Positions 9,134 through 17,627 are shown, counted from the first letter of the stretch. The stretch: 64,000 nucleotides of DNA from Megasphaera stantonii (GCF_003367905.1 NZ_CP029462.1:1054001-1118000), one strand, 5' to 3'. Notes: generated by a model from the letters alone, not told the origin. Translations and numbers: made by a program.

Positions 9134-10501
9134 TTATGGATTCCAGTCTATGCCGTTGCCGTAAAATTGGCTCGGCGTATCCTGTAATTGAATATTGACG
9201 ACGACCGGCATGTCGGCCTGCGTCTGTATCCACTGCTGCAGCCGCCCGGCTTCGTCGGCCGTGAGCTGTCGGCTGACGACGATATAGGCCAGCCATTGAC
9301 GGCCTTCCGTTTCTTCTTCTCCGTTTAAGGTGCTCAGCGTGCCGCCGCTGATCTGCCGTACTGCAGGGAATAAAACCGGGGCCTGCCGGTTCAGGCTGCG
9401 CAGGAGATTTTGATCCGCCGCGTCGCGCTTGTACGAGCCGTAATACTGATTCGCCAACTCCTTATAGGATTTGCCGCTGTCGTTTTTCAGCTCGTTGGCC
9501 AGGCGAGCGTTGATGATTTCCTGCACCTGTTCCTGATTGAGCTGCGACGCCGGCCCCTGCACAACCTTCAGAGTCGTCTGCCGCAGCTGTCCATACTGAT
9601 GCAGAGACGCTTGCAGCCGCTCTATCTCCTGATCATCTAAAGGAGCGCCAATGACGTCGACGATCAGCACGCCGTGATCCAGCTCATAAGCGACGACGCT
9701 CGACGCCTCGAGATCCATGTCCTGTGAAATAAACGATTTGACCTGCGAATCACGGATATTTTCATTCGCCGTGACATAGGCCATGTACAGGCTGGGAACC
9801 GTCACGACCAAACCGCAGACGATGAGAAACCATCGCTGATAGCGAAAATGCGCCTCCGACACGCCGCCGCACACGGGCACCCGCAGGATTTTAAAAATGA
9901 GGAAGCTGGAAAAGGTAATAAAAAAGCAGTTGATAAAAAAGAGGTACAACGCGCCGCCGAAGAAATGAAAGGAATGGGCGGCAATACCGTAGCCCGCCGT
10001 ACACAACGGCGGCATGAGCGCCGTCGCAATCGCCACGCCGGGAATGACGTTGCTCTTCTCCTGCCGCGTATTGCCGATAGCCCCGGCAATCCCGCCGCAC
10101 AGGGCAATGATGACGTCCCAGGCCGTCGGCGCCGTGCGAGCCAGCATTTCCGGCGACGGCGTCGTAATGGGCGTCAGCGAAAAGTACACGGCCGCGGTGA
10201 GCAAGGCGAAGACAACCTGAAAGCTCAATTTTACCAACGACTTTTTAATAAAATGCATGTCGTACGTCGCCATGCCGTATCCCGTCGCCACGATGCCGCC
10301 CATGAGCGGCGAAATGAGCATGGCCCCGATGATAACGGCCACGCTGTTCATGTTGAGGCCTACGGAGGCGATAAAAATCGCCATGATTAAAATAACCAGA
10401 TTCGCACCCTTCACTGTAGAATCGGCGTCGATCCGCGCCGCAATCTCTTCCACCGGCGCGCTGTCCCGTTTAATATCAAACACATCCCGCCATTCGCCCA
10501 T
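9134..10501 (-). CDS. DUF389 family membrane protein
   Basis: Polytopic membrane protein of the DUF389 (uncharacterised hydrophobic domain) family. An N-terminal domain of about six hydrophobic helices contains VAVIIGAMLISPLMGGIV and GVAIATALMPPLCTAGYG, both family hallmarks. A soluble C-terminal region of about 230 residues follows. Function is unknown. The start is uncertain: a GTG at 10546 is in frame but sits only about 10 bases from a TATAAT (10563-10568) and has no ribosome site. The ATG at 10501 has AAGGG nine bases upstream and is preferred. Confidence 0.85.
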   Translation of the reverse strand: MGEWRDVFDIKRDSAPVEEIAARIDADSTVKGANLVILIMAIFIASVGLNMNSVAVIIGAMLISPLMGGIVATGYGMATYDMHFIKKSLVKLSFQVVFALLTAAVYFSLTPITTPSPEMLARTAPTAWDVIIALCGGIAGAIGNTRQEKSNVIPGVAIATALMPPLCTAGYGIAAHSFHFFGGALYLFFINCFFITFSSFLIFKILRVPVCGGVSEAHFRYQRWFLIVCGLVVTVPSLYMAYVTANENIRDSQVKSFISQDMDLEASSVVAYELDHGVLIVDVIGAPLDDQEIERLQASLHQYGQLRQTTLKVVQGPASQLNQEQVQEIINARLANELKNDSGKSYKELANQYYGSYKRDAADQNLLRSLNRQAPVLFPAVRQISGGTLSTLNGEEETEGRQWLAYIVVSRQLTADEAGRLQQWIQTQADMPVVVNIQLQDTPSQFYGNGIDWNP

Positions 10502-10663
10502 GTCCATCATCCCTTCGTCTATACGCATTTCATATGAAACCAGCACGGTTTTATTACTAACTATTATACAAAAAATATCAAAATTAGGGTAGACATATGC
10601 TCGTTTTCAATGCGGATTACCCTGCATTTGCATATACGTAATACATAAATGAACGTCTTGCCT

Positions 10664-10692
10664 TTGTTTTATTATTACTTTTGTAGTATACT
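10664..10692 (+). promoter_or_regulatory. Probable promoter of the BCCT transporter gene
   Basis: TTGTTT (10664-10669), a 17-base spacer and TATACT (10687-10692). The start codon follows about 40 bases later behind AAAGGAGG. Confidence 0.55.
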
Positions 10693-10733
10693 TTATATAT
10701 AATACTTTTTTTATCCACAAAAGGAGGTTTTAT

Positions 10734-12320
10734 ATGAAACAACTAAAACAAGCATATTCCAGCATACGCCGCCGCTATACCCCGACAGGCGTATTTTTAT
10801 CGGCTGCCGGTACAGTCGTTCTGATGGCGCTGGCATCTGCCGCCCTGCCCGGGCCGCTGCAAACTCTGACCAATCACCTGAGCTACTCGATCATCAGTCA
10901 TTTCGGCTGGTACTATTTGCTGTTAGTATCGGCCATCGTAGTGCTCTGTCTATTTTTTATACTTACGCCTATGGGCCGCATCCGCTTAGGAAACCCCGGC
11001 TCTAAACCGGAATATTCGCGGCTGTCCTGGCTGGCCATGCTCTTTTCTGCCGGCATGGGCATTGGACTCGTCTTTTTCGGCGCGGCGGAGCCCTTGTCTC
11101 ATTTCGCCGTTGCCACGCCTCAGGCCGAACCGGGAAGCCAGGAAGCGCTAGCCGATGCCCTGCGCTACACCTTCTTCCACTGGGGCATTCACGCCTGGGC
11201 GATTTATGCCATCGTCGCGTTAGCGCTGGCCTATTTTAAATTCCGCAAAAAAGAACCCAGTCTCCTGTCGATGACCTTAAAGCCGCTATTTGGCCGGACG
11301 ATGGAACGATTTCCCGGCAAATTAGTAGATTACGTCTGTATTATCACTACAGCCTTAGGCGTCGCCACGACATTAGGCTTTGGAGCAGCACAAATCGGCA
11401 GCGGCCTAGAGTATCTCGTCCAGGTTCCCAACACGCTGCAGCTGCAGCTTGGTATCATCGCGGCCGCCACGATACTGTTTCTCCTTTCTGCCGTCTCCGG
11501 CGTAGACAAGGGCGTACGCATGTTGTCAAACATCAATATCGCCCTGGCCGTCTTTTTAGTCGCCGCAGCCTTGTTCTTAGGACCGACAGTACAGATTTTA
11601 AACACCTTAGTAGACACGTTAGGCTCGTATCTGCAAAATTTTGTCCGCATGAGCTTCCGCACCGGCGCCTTCAACGCCGTTCGGCAAGAATGGATTGAAC
11701 AGTGGACTATTTTCTACTGGGCCTGGTGGCTTTCGTGGTCGCCCTTTGTCGGCATGTTCATCGCCCGCATTTCGAAAGGCCGGACAATCCGCGAATTCCT
11801 GACCTGCGTGCTGCTTATCCCGACGCTATTCAGCTTTCTCTGGTTTTCCGTATTCGGAATCCTTGCCAGCGAAACCTATGCGGCTTATCCGCTGATCGCC
11901 CAGATGCCGTCAGAGCAGGTATTATTCGGCATACTCCAGACCTACCCGGCCAGTACAGCCCTCTCGGTTATAACCGTATTGCTGCTGTTTATCTTTTTCA
12001 TCACGTCGGCTGATTCCGCCACCTTTGTGTTGTCCATTCTGTCGGAAAAAGGCAGCCTCATGCCGCACGACAGCGTAAAAATCGTCTGGGGCCTCTTGGT
12101 GTCCCTCATCGCCGGGCTGCTCCTGACCATCGGCGGGCTGGCGGCACTGCAAAACGCCATGATCATCGCGGCCTTCCCCTTTTCCTTTATCGTCATTTTG
12201 ATGATGATCGCCTTATATATCGAATTGTCCCACGAGCAGCGGGAAATGGGGCTGTATATCAAGCCGGAAACATATCCGCCGAAAAACGCACCCTTCCGTT
12301 CCTATGAAGAGAATTCGTAA
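10734..12320 (+). CDS. BCCT-family betaine/carnitine/choline transporter
   Basis: 528 residues and about twelve transmembrane segments. The signature tryptophan-rich segment FYWAWWLSWSPFVGMFIARI is in TM8. The glycine-rich SAGMGIGLVFFGAAEPLSHF is in TM3, and TSADSATFVLS is near the C-terminus. It imports quaternary ammonium compounds such as glycine betaine by cation symport or substrate antiport. The substrate is not resolved here. No substrate-metabolising gene lies beside it, so an osmoprotection role is a reasonable inference. A hairpin at 12346-12386 follows the gene. Confidence 0.93.
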   Translation: MKQLKQAYSSIRRRYTPTGVFLSAAGTVVLMALASAALPGPLQTLTNHLSYSIISHFGWYYLLLVSAIVVLCLFFILTPMGRIRLGNPGSKPEYSRLSWLAMLFSAGMGIGLVFFGAAEPLSHFAVATPQAEPGSQEALADALRYTFFHWGIHAWAIYAIVALALAYFKFRKKEPSLLSMTLKPLFGRTMERFPGKLVDYVCIITTALGVATTLGFGAAQIGSGLEYLVQVPNTLQLQLGIIAAATILFLLSAVSGVDKGVRMLSNINIALAVFLVAAALFLGPTVQILNTLVDTLGSYLQNFVRMSFRTGAFNAVRQEWIEQWTIFYWAWWLSWSPFVGMFIARISKGRTIREFLTCVLLIPTLFSFLWFSVFGILASETYAAYPLIAQMPSEQVLFGILQTYPASTALSVITVLLLFIFFITSADSATFVLSILSEKGSLMPHDSVKIVWGLLVSLIAGLLLTIGGLAALQNAMIIAAFPFSFIVILMMIALYIELSHEQREMGLYIKPETYPPKNAPFRSYEENS

Positions 12321-12345
12321 AAACAATATATAGCTGCCAAACGCA

Positions 12346-12386
12346 AGGGGCTGCATAATCCAAAAAAAAGATTATGCAGCCTCTTT
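12346..12386 (+). terminator. Terminator after the BCCT gene
   Basis: The 13-bp stem GGCTGCATAATCC/GATTATGCAGCC has an A8 loop and is followed by a short T-rich stretch. It is a strong hairpin but a weak T-run, so termination may be partial. Confidence 0.65.
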
Positions 12387-12397
12387 GTATGTCAGCA

Positions 12398-12426
12398 TTG
12401 ACAAAATAAACCAATCGGTCTATTTT
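12398..12426 (+). promoter_or_regulatory. Promoter with embedded NemR-like operator
   Basis: TTGACA (12398-12403), a 17-base spacer and TATTTT (12421-12426). The spacer and -10 contain the inverted repeat TAAACC-AATC-GGTCTA (12407-12422). One base differs from the TAGACC(N4)GGTCTA box I recall for E. coli NemR. A TetR dimer bound here would block RNA polymerase, and the gene immediately downstream encodes a TetR protein. Confidence 0.7.
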
Positions 12427-12459
12427 AGTATCAAATACATTGCGAAGGACGGTGATGAA

Positions 12460-13041
12460 ATGAAAAAAGGCGACCAGTCTAAACATCATTTAATCGAATG
12501 CGCGGCCCGCCTCTTTTGGCACGACGGCTACAATGCGACGGGAATCAATAAAATTCTTCAAGAGTCAGAGATGACAAAGGGTTCTTTTTATTTCTATTTC
12601 AAGACGAAAAAAGAGCTTGCCGCCGCAGTGACTTCCTATTACCAGCAAGTCATTTTCGAGTGGCTTCAGGAGCTGTCCCAGGATACGCAGTGGGAGGAAT
12701 TCGTCCGCCAGTTTTCCTCCCGCATGCTGAAGGACGCCGCCGACGGAAGGCATTACGGCTGTCCCTTCGCCGTCGTAGGCATGGAAATCGCCTTTGCCGA
12801 GCCCGACATCTCGCCATGCTACGCCGCCGCCTTAGAAACTGTCGCCGCATTGTTTCGCCGCGTGCTGGAGCAGTCGGGAGTCCCCTCGTCCCATTCGGCC
12901 ACGCTGGCCGACCGCCTGTTTTCCATCTATGAAGGCGAACTGCTGCGATACCGCATCAGTAAAGACCCGGTATACATAAAGAATTTAGAAACCCAGCTCA
13001 TCGGCACGTACTGGGAATACCGCAAAATTCATTCTATATAA
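12460..13041 (+). CDS. TetR/AcrR-family repressor (NemR/YxaF-like)
   Basis: 193 residues. The N-terminal helix-turn-helix includes ARLFWHDGYNATGINKIL and TKGSFYFYFKTKKELAAAV, the standard TetR DNA-binding signature. The ligand domain has YGCPFAVVG, with Cys101 at the place where NemR/LmrA-type proteins carry a conserved GC motif. The start at 12460 follows GAAGGA. The overlapping operator suggests autoregulation. The next two genes, an Fe-S reductase and a flavoprotein, are probably in the same operon and are the likely targets. Confidence 0.88.
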   Translation: MKKGDQSKHHLIECAARLFWHDGYNATGINKILQESEMTKGSFYFYFKTKKELAAAVTSYYQQVIFEWLQELSQDTQWEEFVRQFSSRMLKDAADGRHYGCPFAVVGMEIAFAEPDISPCYAAALETVAALFRRVLEQSGVPSSHSATLADRLFSIYEGELLRYRISKDPVYIKNLETQLIGTYWEYRKIHSI

Positions 13042-13052
13042 GAGGTGATACT

Positions 13053-14033
13053 ATGAGTCGTTCTTCTCTTGTCCAAGCCATCTACGAAACAGCTCTGTCC
13101 TGCGGATTTGATAACTGCGGAATCATTCCCGTATCAGCCCTGGACGGCTATAAGCAGCGTTTGCAGGAACGGGAAGAAGCTGTTCCCCAAAGCCGGCCCG
13201 TTTACCAGGATATAGAACATCTGGCGGCAGTCCGAGAGCTATATCCCTGGGCAAAATCGGTCGTCGTCTGCATTACGTGGTTAGGAGCATACCGCTATCC
13301 CCTCTCGCTGCAGGGACTGTACGGAAAGGCCTTCCTCCTGTCTCCAGACACGGTGCCGGACTGCGAAGCCCACCGGCAAAAGCTGCACTTTGAAACCTGG
13401 CTGGCCGAGCAGGGCCTTCGCTTCGAAGGCGGAGAAACGAACGCGCCGGCCCGCATCATACCGCTACGCTACGCAGCCGTCGCCGCAGGCCTGGGAATTT
13501 TCAGAAAAAACAATTTCTTCTACGGGGAAAAGGGCTCCTATTACGAGCTGGAAGGCTATCTCATCGATCAGCCCTGCGAGTATACGCATGAATGCCGGCT
13601 GCGCCCCTGCGCCGACAGCTGCACGCTCTGCCAAAAAGCTTGCCGGACAAAGGCCTTGTCCGCGCCCTATACGATGAATCCCCTCTCCTGCACATCCTTT
13701 TGGACGACCTTCGGGCAAGGCGCCGTTCCGCCACACCTGACAGCCGACCAGTTTACGACCTGGCTATGCGGCTGCGACGCCTGTCAGGACGTCTGCCCTT
13801 ATAACCGCCACGACTGGAGCCAAGGCAAAGATTTTCCCGGCTTGCAGGAACTCGAACCGCTGCTGCAGCCGGAAACCATCGTCGCCGCGTCGGATGCCGA
13901 ACTGTGCGACAAAGTAATCCCCAAGACGGACCTTCATATTTCCCCAGACCAGGTACAGACCCTCCGAACGTCGGCATTGCGCATACTAGCCTATTTGAAA
14001 AAACGCGGCGATACGCCTGCGCGAAAGGAGTAA
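13053..14033 (+). CDS. QueG-like 4Fe-4S double-cluster protein
   Basis: 326 residues, related to epoxyqueuosine reductase and reductive-dehalogenase-like proteins. The C-terminal half carries two ferredoxin-type motifs: CADSCTLCQKAC and CGCDACQDVCPYN. ARIIPLRYAAVAAGLGIFRKN before them matches the QueG-like fold. It is shorter than typical QueG, and the HEAT-like C-terminal extension is missing, so I do not call it queG. It starts 12 bases after the TetR stop behind AGAGGTG and is 7 bases from the flavoprotein gene. That suggests an electron-transfer pair under TetR control. Its substrate is unknown. Confidence 0.75.
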   Translation: MSRSSLVQAIYETALSCGFDNCGIIPVSALDGYKQRLQEREEAVPQSRPVYQDIEHLAAVRELYPWAKSVVVCITWLGAYRYPLSLQGLYGKAFLLSPDTVPDCEAHRQKLHFETWLAEQGLRFEGGETNAPARIIPLRYAAVAAGLGIFRKNNFFYGEKGSYYELEGYLIDQPCEYTHECRLRPCADSCTLCQKACRTKALSAPYTMNPLSCTSFWTTFGQGAVPPHLTADQFTTWLCGCDACQDVCPYNRHDWSQGKDFPGLQELEPLLQPETIVAASDAELCDKVIPKTDLHISPDQVQTLRTSALRILAYLKKRGDTPARKE

Positions 14034-14040
14034 TGCCATC

Positions 14041-14748
14041 ATGAACATCCTCCTATTAAACAGAAGCCCCAAGGCGCACAGCACGACCTTGGATATGACG
14101 AAGGCCTTTCTCAACGGCTTATGCCAAACAGAACCAGCACACATTCAATATATTTCATCATACGACAAGAACGTCAAGTACTGCCAGGGCGACCTGTCGT
14201 GCTGGTTTCGCCAGGACGGCCGTTGCATCATCCAGGACGACGACATGAACGATATATTGGCCGCCATGAAGGAAAGCGACGTCATCGTCTGGAGCTTCCC
14301 CCTCCACTGCCACGGCCTCCCCGCCTCCTTGAAGGCCATATGGGACCGAACCATCGCCTTTTTGAAAATCAACATGACCCAAGGCAAGACGTATGTAGAA
14401 CACGAACGCACCTTCGACCTGACGGCCAAGAAGCACGTCGTCATCGTCGGCGGCGGATATCCCTATTATCCCGACAATTTTGCCGCCGTAAAAACGCTGA
14501 TGCAGATATACCTAAAGCATCCGGCCATGGCCTGCATCTGTGAAACAGCCCTGCTGGACGCATCAGCTCCGGAAATCGAGCCGCTGAAAGAAGCCTTATT
14601 CGCCCGACTGCACGAAGCCGGCATAGAATACGGCAAAACGGGACAGCTTTCAGCAGAGACCGTTCGGCAGCTTGAATCTCCGTTGGTGCCGAATGAAACG
14701 TACATCGCCATGATCAACAGCCTCGCGCCGGAAACCAAGGCGCAGTAA
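14041..14748 (+). CDS. Flavodoxin-like NAD(P)H-dependent oxidoreductase
   Basis: 235 residues with a flavodoxin fold. The N-terminal strand-loop NILLLNRSPKAHSTTLDM is the FMN phosphate loop. SFPLHCHGLPASLKAIWDR is the second conserved FMN-contact segment of the NADPH-dependent FMN reductase/NQO-like family. Start behind AAAGGAG. It is the last gene of the TetR module, so a role in reducing quinones or reactive electrophiles is plausible but inferred. The gene ends three bases before the IS200-type element. Confidence 0.85.
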   Translation: MNILLLNRSPKAHSTTLDMTKAFLNGLCQTEPAHIQYISSYDKNVKYCQGDLSCWFRQDGRCIIQDDDMNDILAAMKESDVIVWSFPLHCHGLPASLKAIWDRTIAFLKINMTQGKTYVEHERTFDLTAKKHVVIVGGGYPYYPDNFAAVKTLMQIYLKHPAMACICETALLDASAPEIEPLKEALFARLHEAGIEYGKTGQLSAETVRQLESPLVPNETYIAMINSLAPETKAQ

Positions 14749-14866
14749 AATCAAAACCACCAGTAAAACTGGTGGTTTGATCAGGCCCTATAAGGGCCTA
14801 CTTCCTGTGGTCGCACTCTAAAGAGTGCACTGAATAAAGTCTGCAATCACATCCATACCACGGGCT

Positions 14867-14892
14867 GCCCCCTATCCGGGGGCATTTTTTTA
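14867..14892 (+). terminator. Plus-strand terminator inside the IS200-type element
   Basis: GCCCCC-TATCC-GGGGGC followed by A and seven T residues. It reads antisense to tnpA and would stop transcription from the upstream TetR operon from entering the element. Confidence 0.7.
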
Positions 14893-14903
14893 GCCTTTAT
14901 CTC

Positions 14904-15359
14904 TTACTCACCCGTAAACGGGTCTTTCGTTTCCTTAAAATCTAACGTATCCATCATCCTATCTTCTTGTAATTGATTGCGTATGTATTCCTTGATGGCA
15001 TTTTCGTATTTTCCTACGCTGTCTACATAATATCCCCTGCACCAGAAATGCCGATTTCCATACTTGTATTTTAAATTTGCATGTTTATCAAATATCATTA
15101 AGCTACTCTTACTCTTTAGATAGCCCATGAACTGTGAAATACTGATATGCGGTGGGATGGACACTAAAAGATGGATATAATCCGGGCAGCATTCTCCCGC
15201 AATGACTTCTACCCCTTTTCTCTCACACAACTGCCGTACGATTCTTCCTATATCTGCTTTTATCTTTCCATAAATAATCTGCCGCCTATATTTGGGAGCA
15301 AAGACGATATGATATTTACATCTCCACTTGCTATGTGTTAAACTTTTTATGTCATTCAT
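14904..15359 (-). CDS. tnpA: IS200-family TnpA transposase with altered HUH motif
   Basis: 151 residues, close in layout to Salmonella IS200 TnpA: KSLTHSKWRCKYHIVFAPKY, MGYLKSKSSLMIF, FWCRGYYVDSVGK, and the catalytic-helix EYIRNQ with Tyr and Gln. The metal-binding HUH motif normally reads D-H-I-H. Here it is PDYIHLLV, so the first His is Tyr (codon TAT, one transition from CAT). That should impair metal binding and strand cleavage. Otherwise the frame is intact with no stops. The start is preceded by AGGAGGTTCC, which can be masked by an upstream complement. Confidence 0.9.
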   Translation of the reverse strand: MNDIKSLTHSKWRCKYHIVFAPKYRRQIIYGKIKADIGRIVRQLCERKGVEVIAGECCPDYIHLLVSIPPHISISQFMGYLKSKSSLMIFDKHANLKYKYGNRHFWCRGYYVDSVGKYENAIKEYIRNQLQEDRMMDTLDFKETKDPFTGE

Positions 15360-15365
15360 TGACAG

Positions 15366-15428
15366 GAACCTCCTATTCTGCTTATGGATGTGGTTGCCAG
15401 ACCCGCTTCATTGTATCATAGGAGGTTC
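15366..15428 (-). promoter_or_regulatory. Ribosome-site-masking stem in the tnpA leader
   Basis: The tnpA Shine-Dalgarno (15366-15376) is perfectly complementary over 11 bases to 15418-15428 upstream in the same transcript. IS200 tnpA is known to be repressed by a 5' UTR structure that hides the ribosome site, and this matches that arrangement. Confidence 0.75.
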
Positions 15429-15501
15429 TCTTCTGTTTCTATAAGAAATTTTTTCTACCCCTAGTGTAACTAGGGGTTTTATCATGCCTATTCGGCGACA
15501 A

Positions 15502-15552
15502 AAAAAATCCCTGCCCCATCTGCATTCAGCAGAGAGGTCAGGGATTTGTATT
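15502..15552 (-). terminator. Terminator of the UxaA-family operon
   Basis: Minus strand: AAATCCCTGACC pairs with GGGGCAGGGATTT across an inner CTGC/GCAG stem, then a T-run. It lies 25 bases after the large-subunit stop. Confidence 0.85.
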
Positions 15553-15576
15553 TCCATGCCATACAATATAGCCGTA

Positions 15577-16758
15577 TTAAATAACCGGCCCGACGCAGAA
15601 AATATCCATAGAGCCAAAGTACCCTAAGGCTTCGTTTTTCGTCATCCGGCCCGACAGCACTTCCAGCAGCAGCTTGAAGGCTTCTTCGCCGATTTCTTCA
15701 ATGTGGCTCTGCCCCAGCAGGATGCGTCCGGCATTTAAGTCCATGTCATGCTGCATCCGTTCGTACGTATTGGGATTGCCGCAGATCTTGATGACCGGCA
15801 TGGACGGGAAGCCCTGCGGCGCGCCCCGGCCCGTAGAAAACATCATGACCTGCGCGCCCGTACAGGCCATGCCGGTCAGAATTTCCGGCTCCCGGCCCGG
15901 CGCGTCTTTAATCCACAGGCCCTTCAGGCCATCGGCGCGGTCGCAGTACTCCAGCACGCCCTGAATGGGACGGTGCCCCGATTTTACGATAGCCCCCAGG
16001 CTCTTTTCTTCTATGCTGGACAGGCCGCCGGCAATATTTCCCGGCGTCGGCTGGCCGCCCCGCATGTCTTCGCCTACCGATTTAGCCCGTTCTTCCATGC
16101 GGTTTACGATGTCGAAAATCTTTTGCCCTACGGGACCGTCGGGCCCGCCGACGGCGCGGTTTGCCAGGATATGTTCGCCGCCGATGAATTCCGTCGTTTC
16201 GCCGAAGATGACCGTCCCGCCGAGGTCGACCAGCTTATCAGCCACATAGCCGATGACGGCATTGGAAGCCAGGCCCGACGTCGCGTCGGAAGCGCCGCAC
16301 TTGATGGACATCATGATTTCCGAGGCATCGACTTCTTCCCGCTGGCAGCTGGAAATCTCCATGACCATCCGCTGGGCCGCATCGATACCGGCCTGAATGG
16401 CCCGCGACGTGCCGCCCAGTTCCTGAATCCGGATGATGTCGACAGGCTTTCCGCAGGCCCGGATTTCCTCTACCATCCGCTCGTGATCCGTCCCTTCGCA
16501 GCCGAGGCTGACGATTAAGGCCGCGCCGACGTTCGGGCTTTGTCCCAAGTTGGACAACACGTCGGTTACGCGCTTTAAGTCTATGGGCAGCTGACAACAG
16601 CCCTGATGATGAAAATACCCGATCGTTCCCTGAACCTGCCGGCAAATCGCTTGTCCTACGTCGTTGGCGCAGATGACGCTGGGAATGACGGCGACCAGAT
16701 TGCGTGCCCCTACTTTGCCGTCGGCGCGGCGATAGCCCTGAAATGTATACTTGCTCAT
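15577..16758 (-). CDS. UxaA-family dehydratase/lyase, large subunit
   Basis: 393 residues, the C-terminal catalytic part of the altronate/galactarate dehydratase family. RADGKVGARNLVAVIPSV is at the N-terminus, and GCCQLPIDL, SLGCEGTD, IKCGASDATSG and GAPQGFPSMPVIKICGNP follow with conserved cysteines. Split two-subunit members include altronate dehydratase and (2R)-sulfolactate sulfo-lyase (SuyAB); sequence alone does not decide between them. The start at 16758 is chosen because GGAGG lies eight bases upstream; the ATG two codons earlier is too close. It is paired with the SAF-domain gene just upstream. Confidence 0.85.
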   Translation of the reverse strand: MSKYTFQGYRRADGKVGARNLVAVIPSVICANDVGQAICRQVQGTIGYFHHQGCCQLPIDLKRVTDVLSNLGQSPNVGAALIVSLGCEGTDHERMVEEIRACGKPVDIIRIQELGGTSRAIQAGIDAAQRMVMEISSCQREEVDASEIMMSIKCGASDATSGLASNAVIGYVADKLVDLGGTVIFGETTEFIGGEHILANRAVGGPDGPVGQKIFDIVNRMEERAKSVGEDMRGGQPTPGNIAGGLSSIEEKSLGAIVKSGHRPIQGVLEYCDRADGLKGLWIKDAPGREPEILTGMACTGAQVMMFSTGRGAPQGFPSMPVIKICGNPNTYERMQHDMDLNAGRILLGQSHIEEIGEEAFKLLLEVLSGRMTKNEALGYFGSMDIFCVGPVI

Positions 16759-16763
16759 ACTCA

Positions 16764-17069
16764 TTACCTCCCTGCAATATCTCCTCTGCCGCGGCGCGCT
16801 TCTAAATTGTGGACGTGCACGTAATCGCCCTTTGCAATATCGCAGCTGGCCGTCCCGATGCATTCGCCGTACTTCATGATGAAATCGCCCTGATGCAGAT
16901 CCCTCAAGGCAATTTTATGGCCATAGGGGATATCGTCGTTTACCCGTATAATCTCCGCGTGTCCCTTTTTATCGCGCACTTCGACGTCCATCCCCTTCTG
17001 AATACCTTCAGCAAAAATAGTCGCCACGTTATCCAAATCGTCAATCTTTAAAGCCAATTTCAAATCCAT
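16764..17069 (-). CDS. UxaA-family dehydratase/lyase, SAF-domain small subunit
   Basis: 101 residues forming one SAF domain: LALKIDDLDNVATIF, then DIPYGHKIALRDLHQGD with the conserved GHKxAL, and a C-terminal KYGECIGTASCDIAKGDYVH. In one-piece UxaA proteins this is the N-terminal domain; here it is a separate gene 5 bases before the large subunit. The start follows GGAGGGACGCTT; a longer frame to 17177 lacks a ribosome site. A KDG kinase-like gene at 24435 could act downstream if the substrate is altronate, but the two are 7 kb apart. Confidence 0.85.
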   Translation of the reverse strand: MDLKLALKIDDLDNVATIFAEGIQKGMDVEVRDKKGHAEIIRVNDDIPYGHKIALRDLHQGDFIMKYGECIGTASCDIAKGDYVHVHNLEARRGRGDIAGR

Positions 17070-17225
17070 AAGCGTCCCTCCTGTCTCGTCTATCAGAACA
17101 AACCCTACGTACGCAAAATTCCGCATCACGCTCCTATCTCCAGCCGCAGTCCCTGTAAGCTGCCCTAGCTGCAGCAATAGCCCTTTCCAACCTGCCGCAG
17201 CGACGATTGAATTATTCTTAAACCC

Positions 17226-17254
17226 AGTATATCACTTAAATAATTTATTGTGAA
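17226..17254 (-). promoter_or_regulatory. Promoter of the UxaA-family operon
   Basis: TTCACA (17249-17254), 17 bases, TATACT (17226-17231) on the minus strand. The region 17255-17540 beyond it is AT-rich at first and shows no gene that I can support. Confidence 0.7.
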
Positions 17255-17573
17255 CATTATGAACTCATCATATTTTAAATTACTTTTCTGAATTACTATT
17301 TATATATGCCGTACAACTATCCTACAGCATTTTATGCCCGACATCGTGTATACATCCTGCCGCAAATAAATCTATACAAAACATACCGCAAAAAAATAGG
17401 ACTCACCGTCGTCATTCCAGTGAATCCTATGCATCAGAAATATATGATACCGCGCTGCATAGCCGCCATATCAGCGTCGTTCCTGCAAAAAAAGGGCAGA
17501 AAGGGAGCAACCCTCTTTCGCTGCAAGGGCTCGCCCGTCATCTTGACAGGTATGTTTTATGCACCGGTCATGG

Positions 17574-17579
17574 TATAAT
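17574..17579 (+). promoter_or_regulatory. Extended -10 promoter of small-peptide locus 1
   Basis: TGGTATAAT, an extended -10. The preceding 60 bases are nearly identical to those before locus 2 at 18173. No good -35 is at the normal distance; the upstream TTGACA (17543-17548) is 25 bases away. Confidence 0.7.
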
Positions 17580-17627
17580 AGTGGCGTTGCTTACCCCATA
17601 CCGGCAACGGAAAGGGGGAGTGTTTCA

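Larger units (their letters stand above)
14751..15482 (-). mobile_element. IS200-type insertion sequence
   Basis: About 730 bp, the usual size for IS200. One end has a perfect 11-bp hairpin (14754-14778, AAACCACCAGT/ACTGGTGGTTT). The other has a perfect 9-bp hairpin (15457-15477, ACCCCTAGT/ACTAGGGGT) next to TTTTAT. Subterminal hairpins are what single-strand HUH transposition recognises. A lone tnpA is present and no tnpB. Exact cleavage positions cannot be fixed without an empty site. Two more perfect hairpins lie at 14783-14799 and 14813-14828. Confidence 0.85.

Noticed and set aside
14754-14828. Series of three short perfect hairpins, first considered a repeat array or CRISPR remnant
   Set aside because: The hairpins differ in sequence and have no repeat-spacer periodicity. 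They belong to the end of the IS200-type element.
16764-17177. Longer N-terminus for the SAF-domain subunit
   Set aside because: The first 36 codons lack a ribosome site and family resemblance. The ATG at 17069 has GGAGG and starts where the SAF domain starts.
17306-17578. 90-codon plus-strand frame before small-peptide locus 1
   Set aside because: It runs through sequence duplicated before locus 2, where the frame is not kept; no ribosome site. Treated as noncoding.
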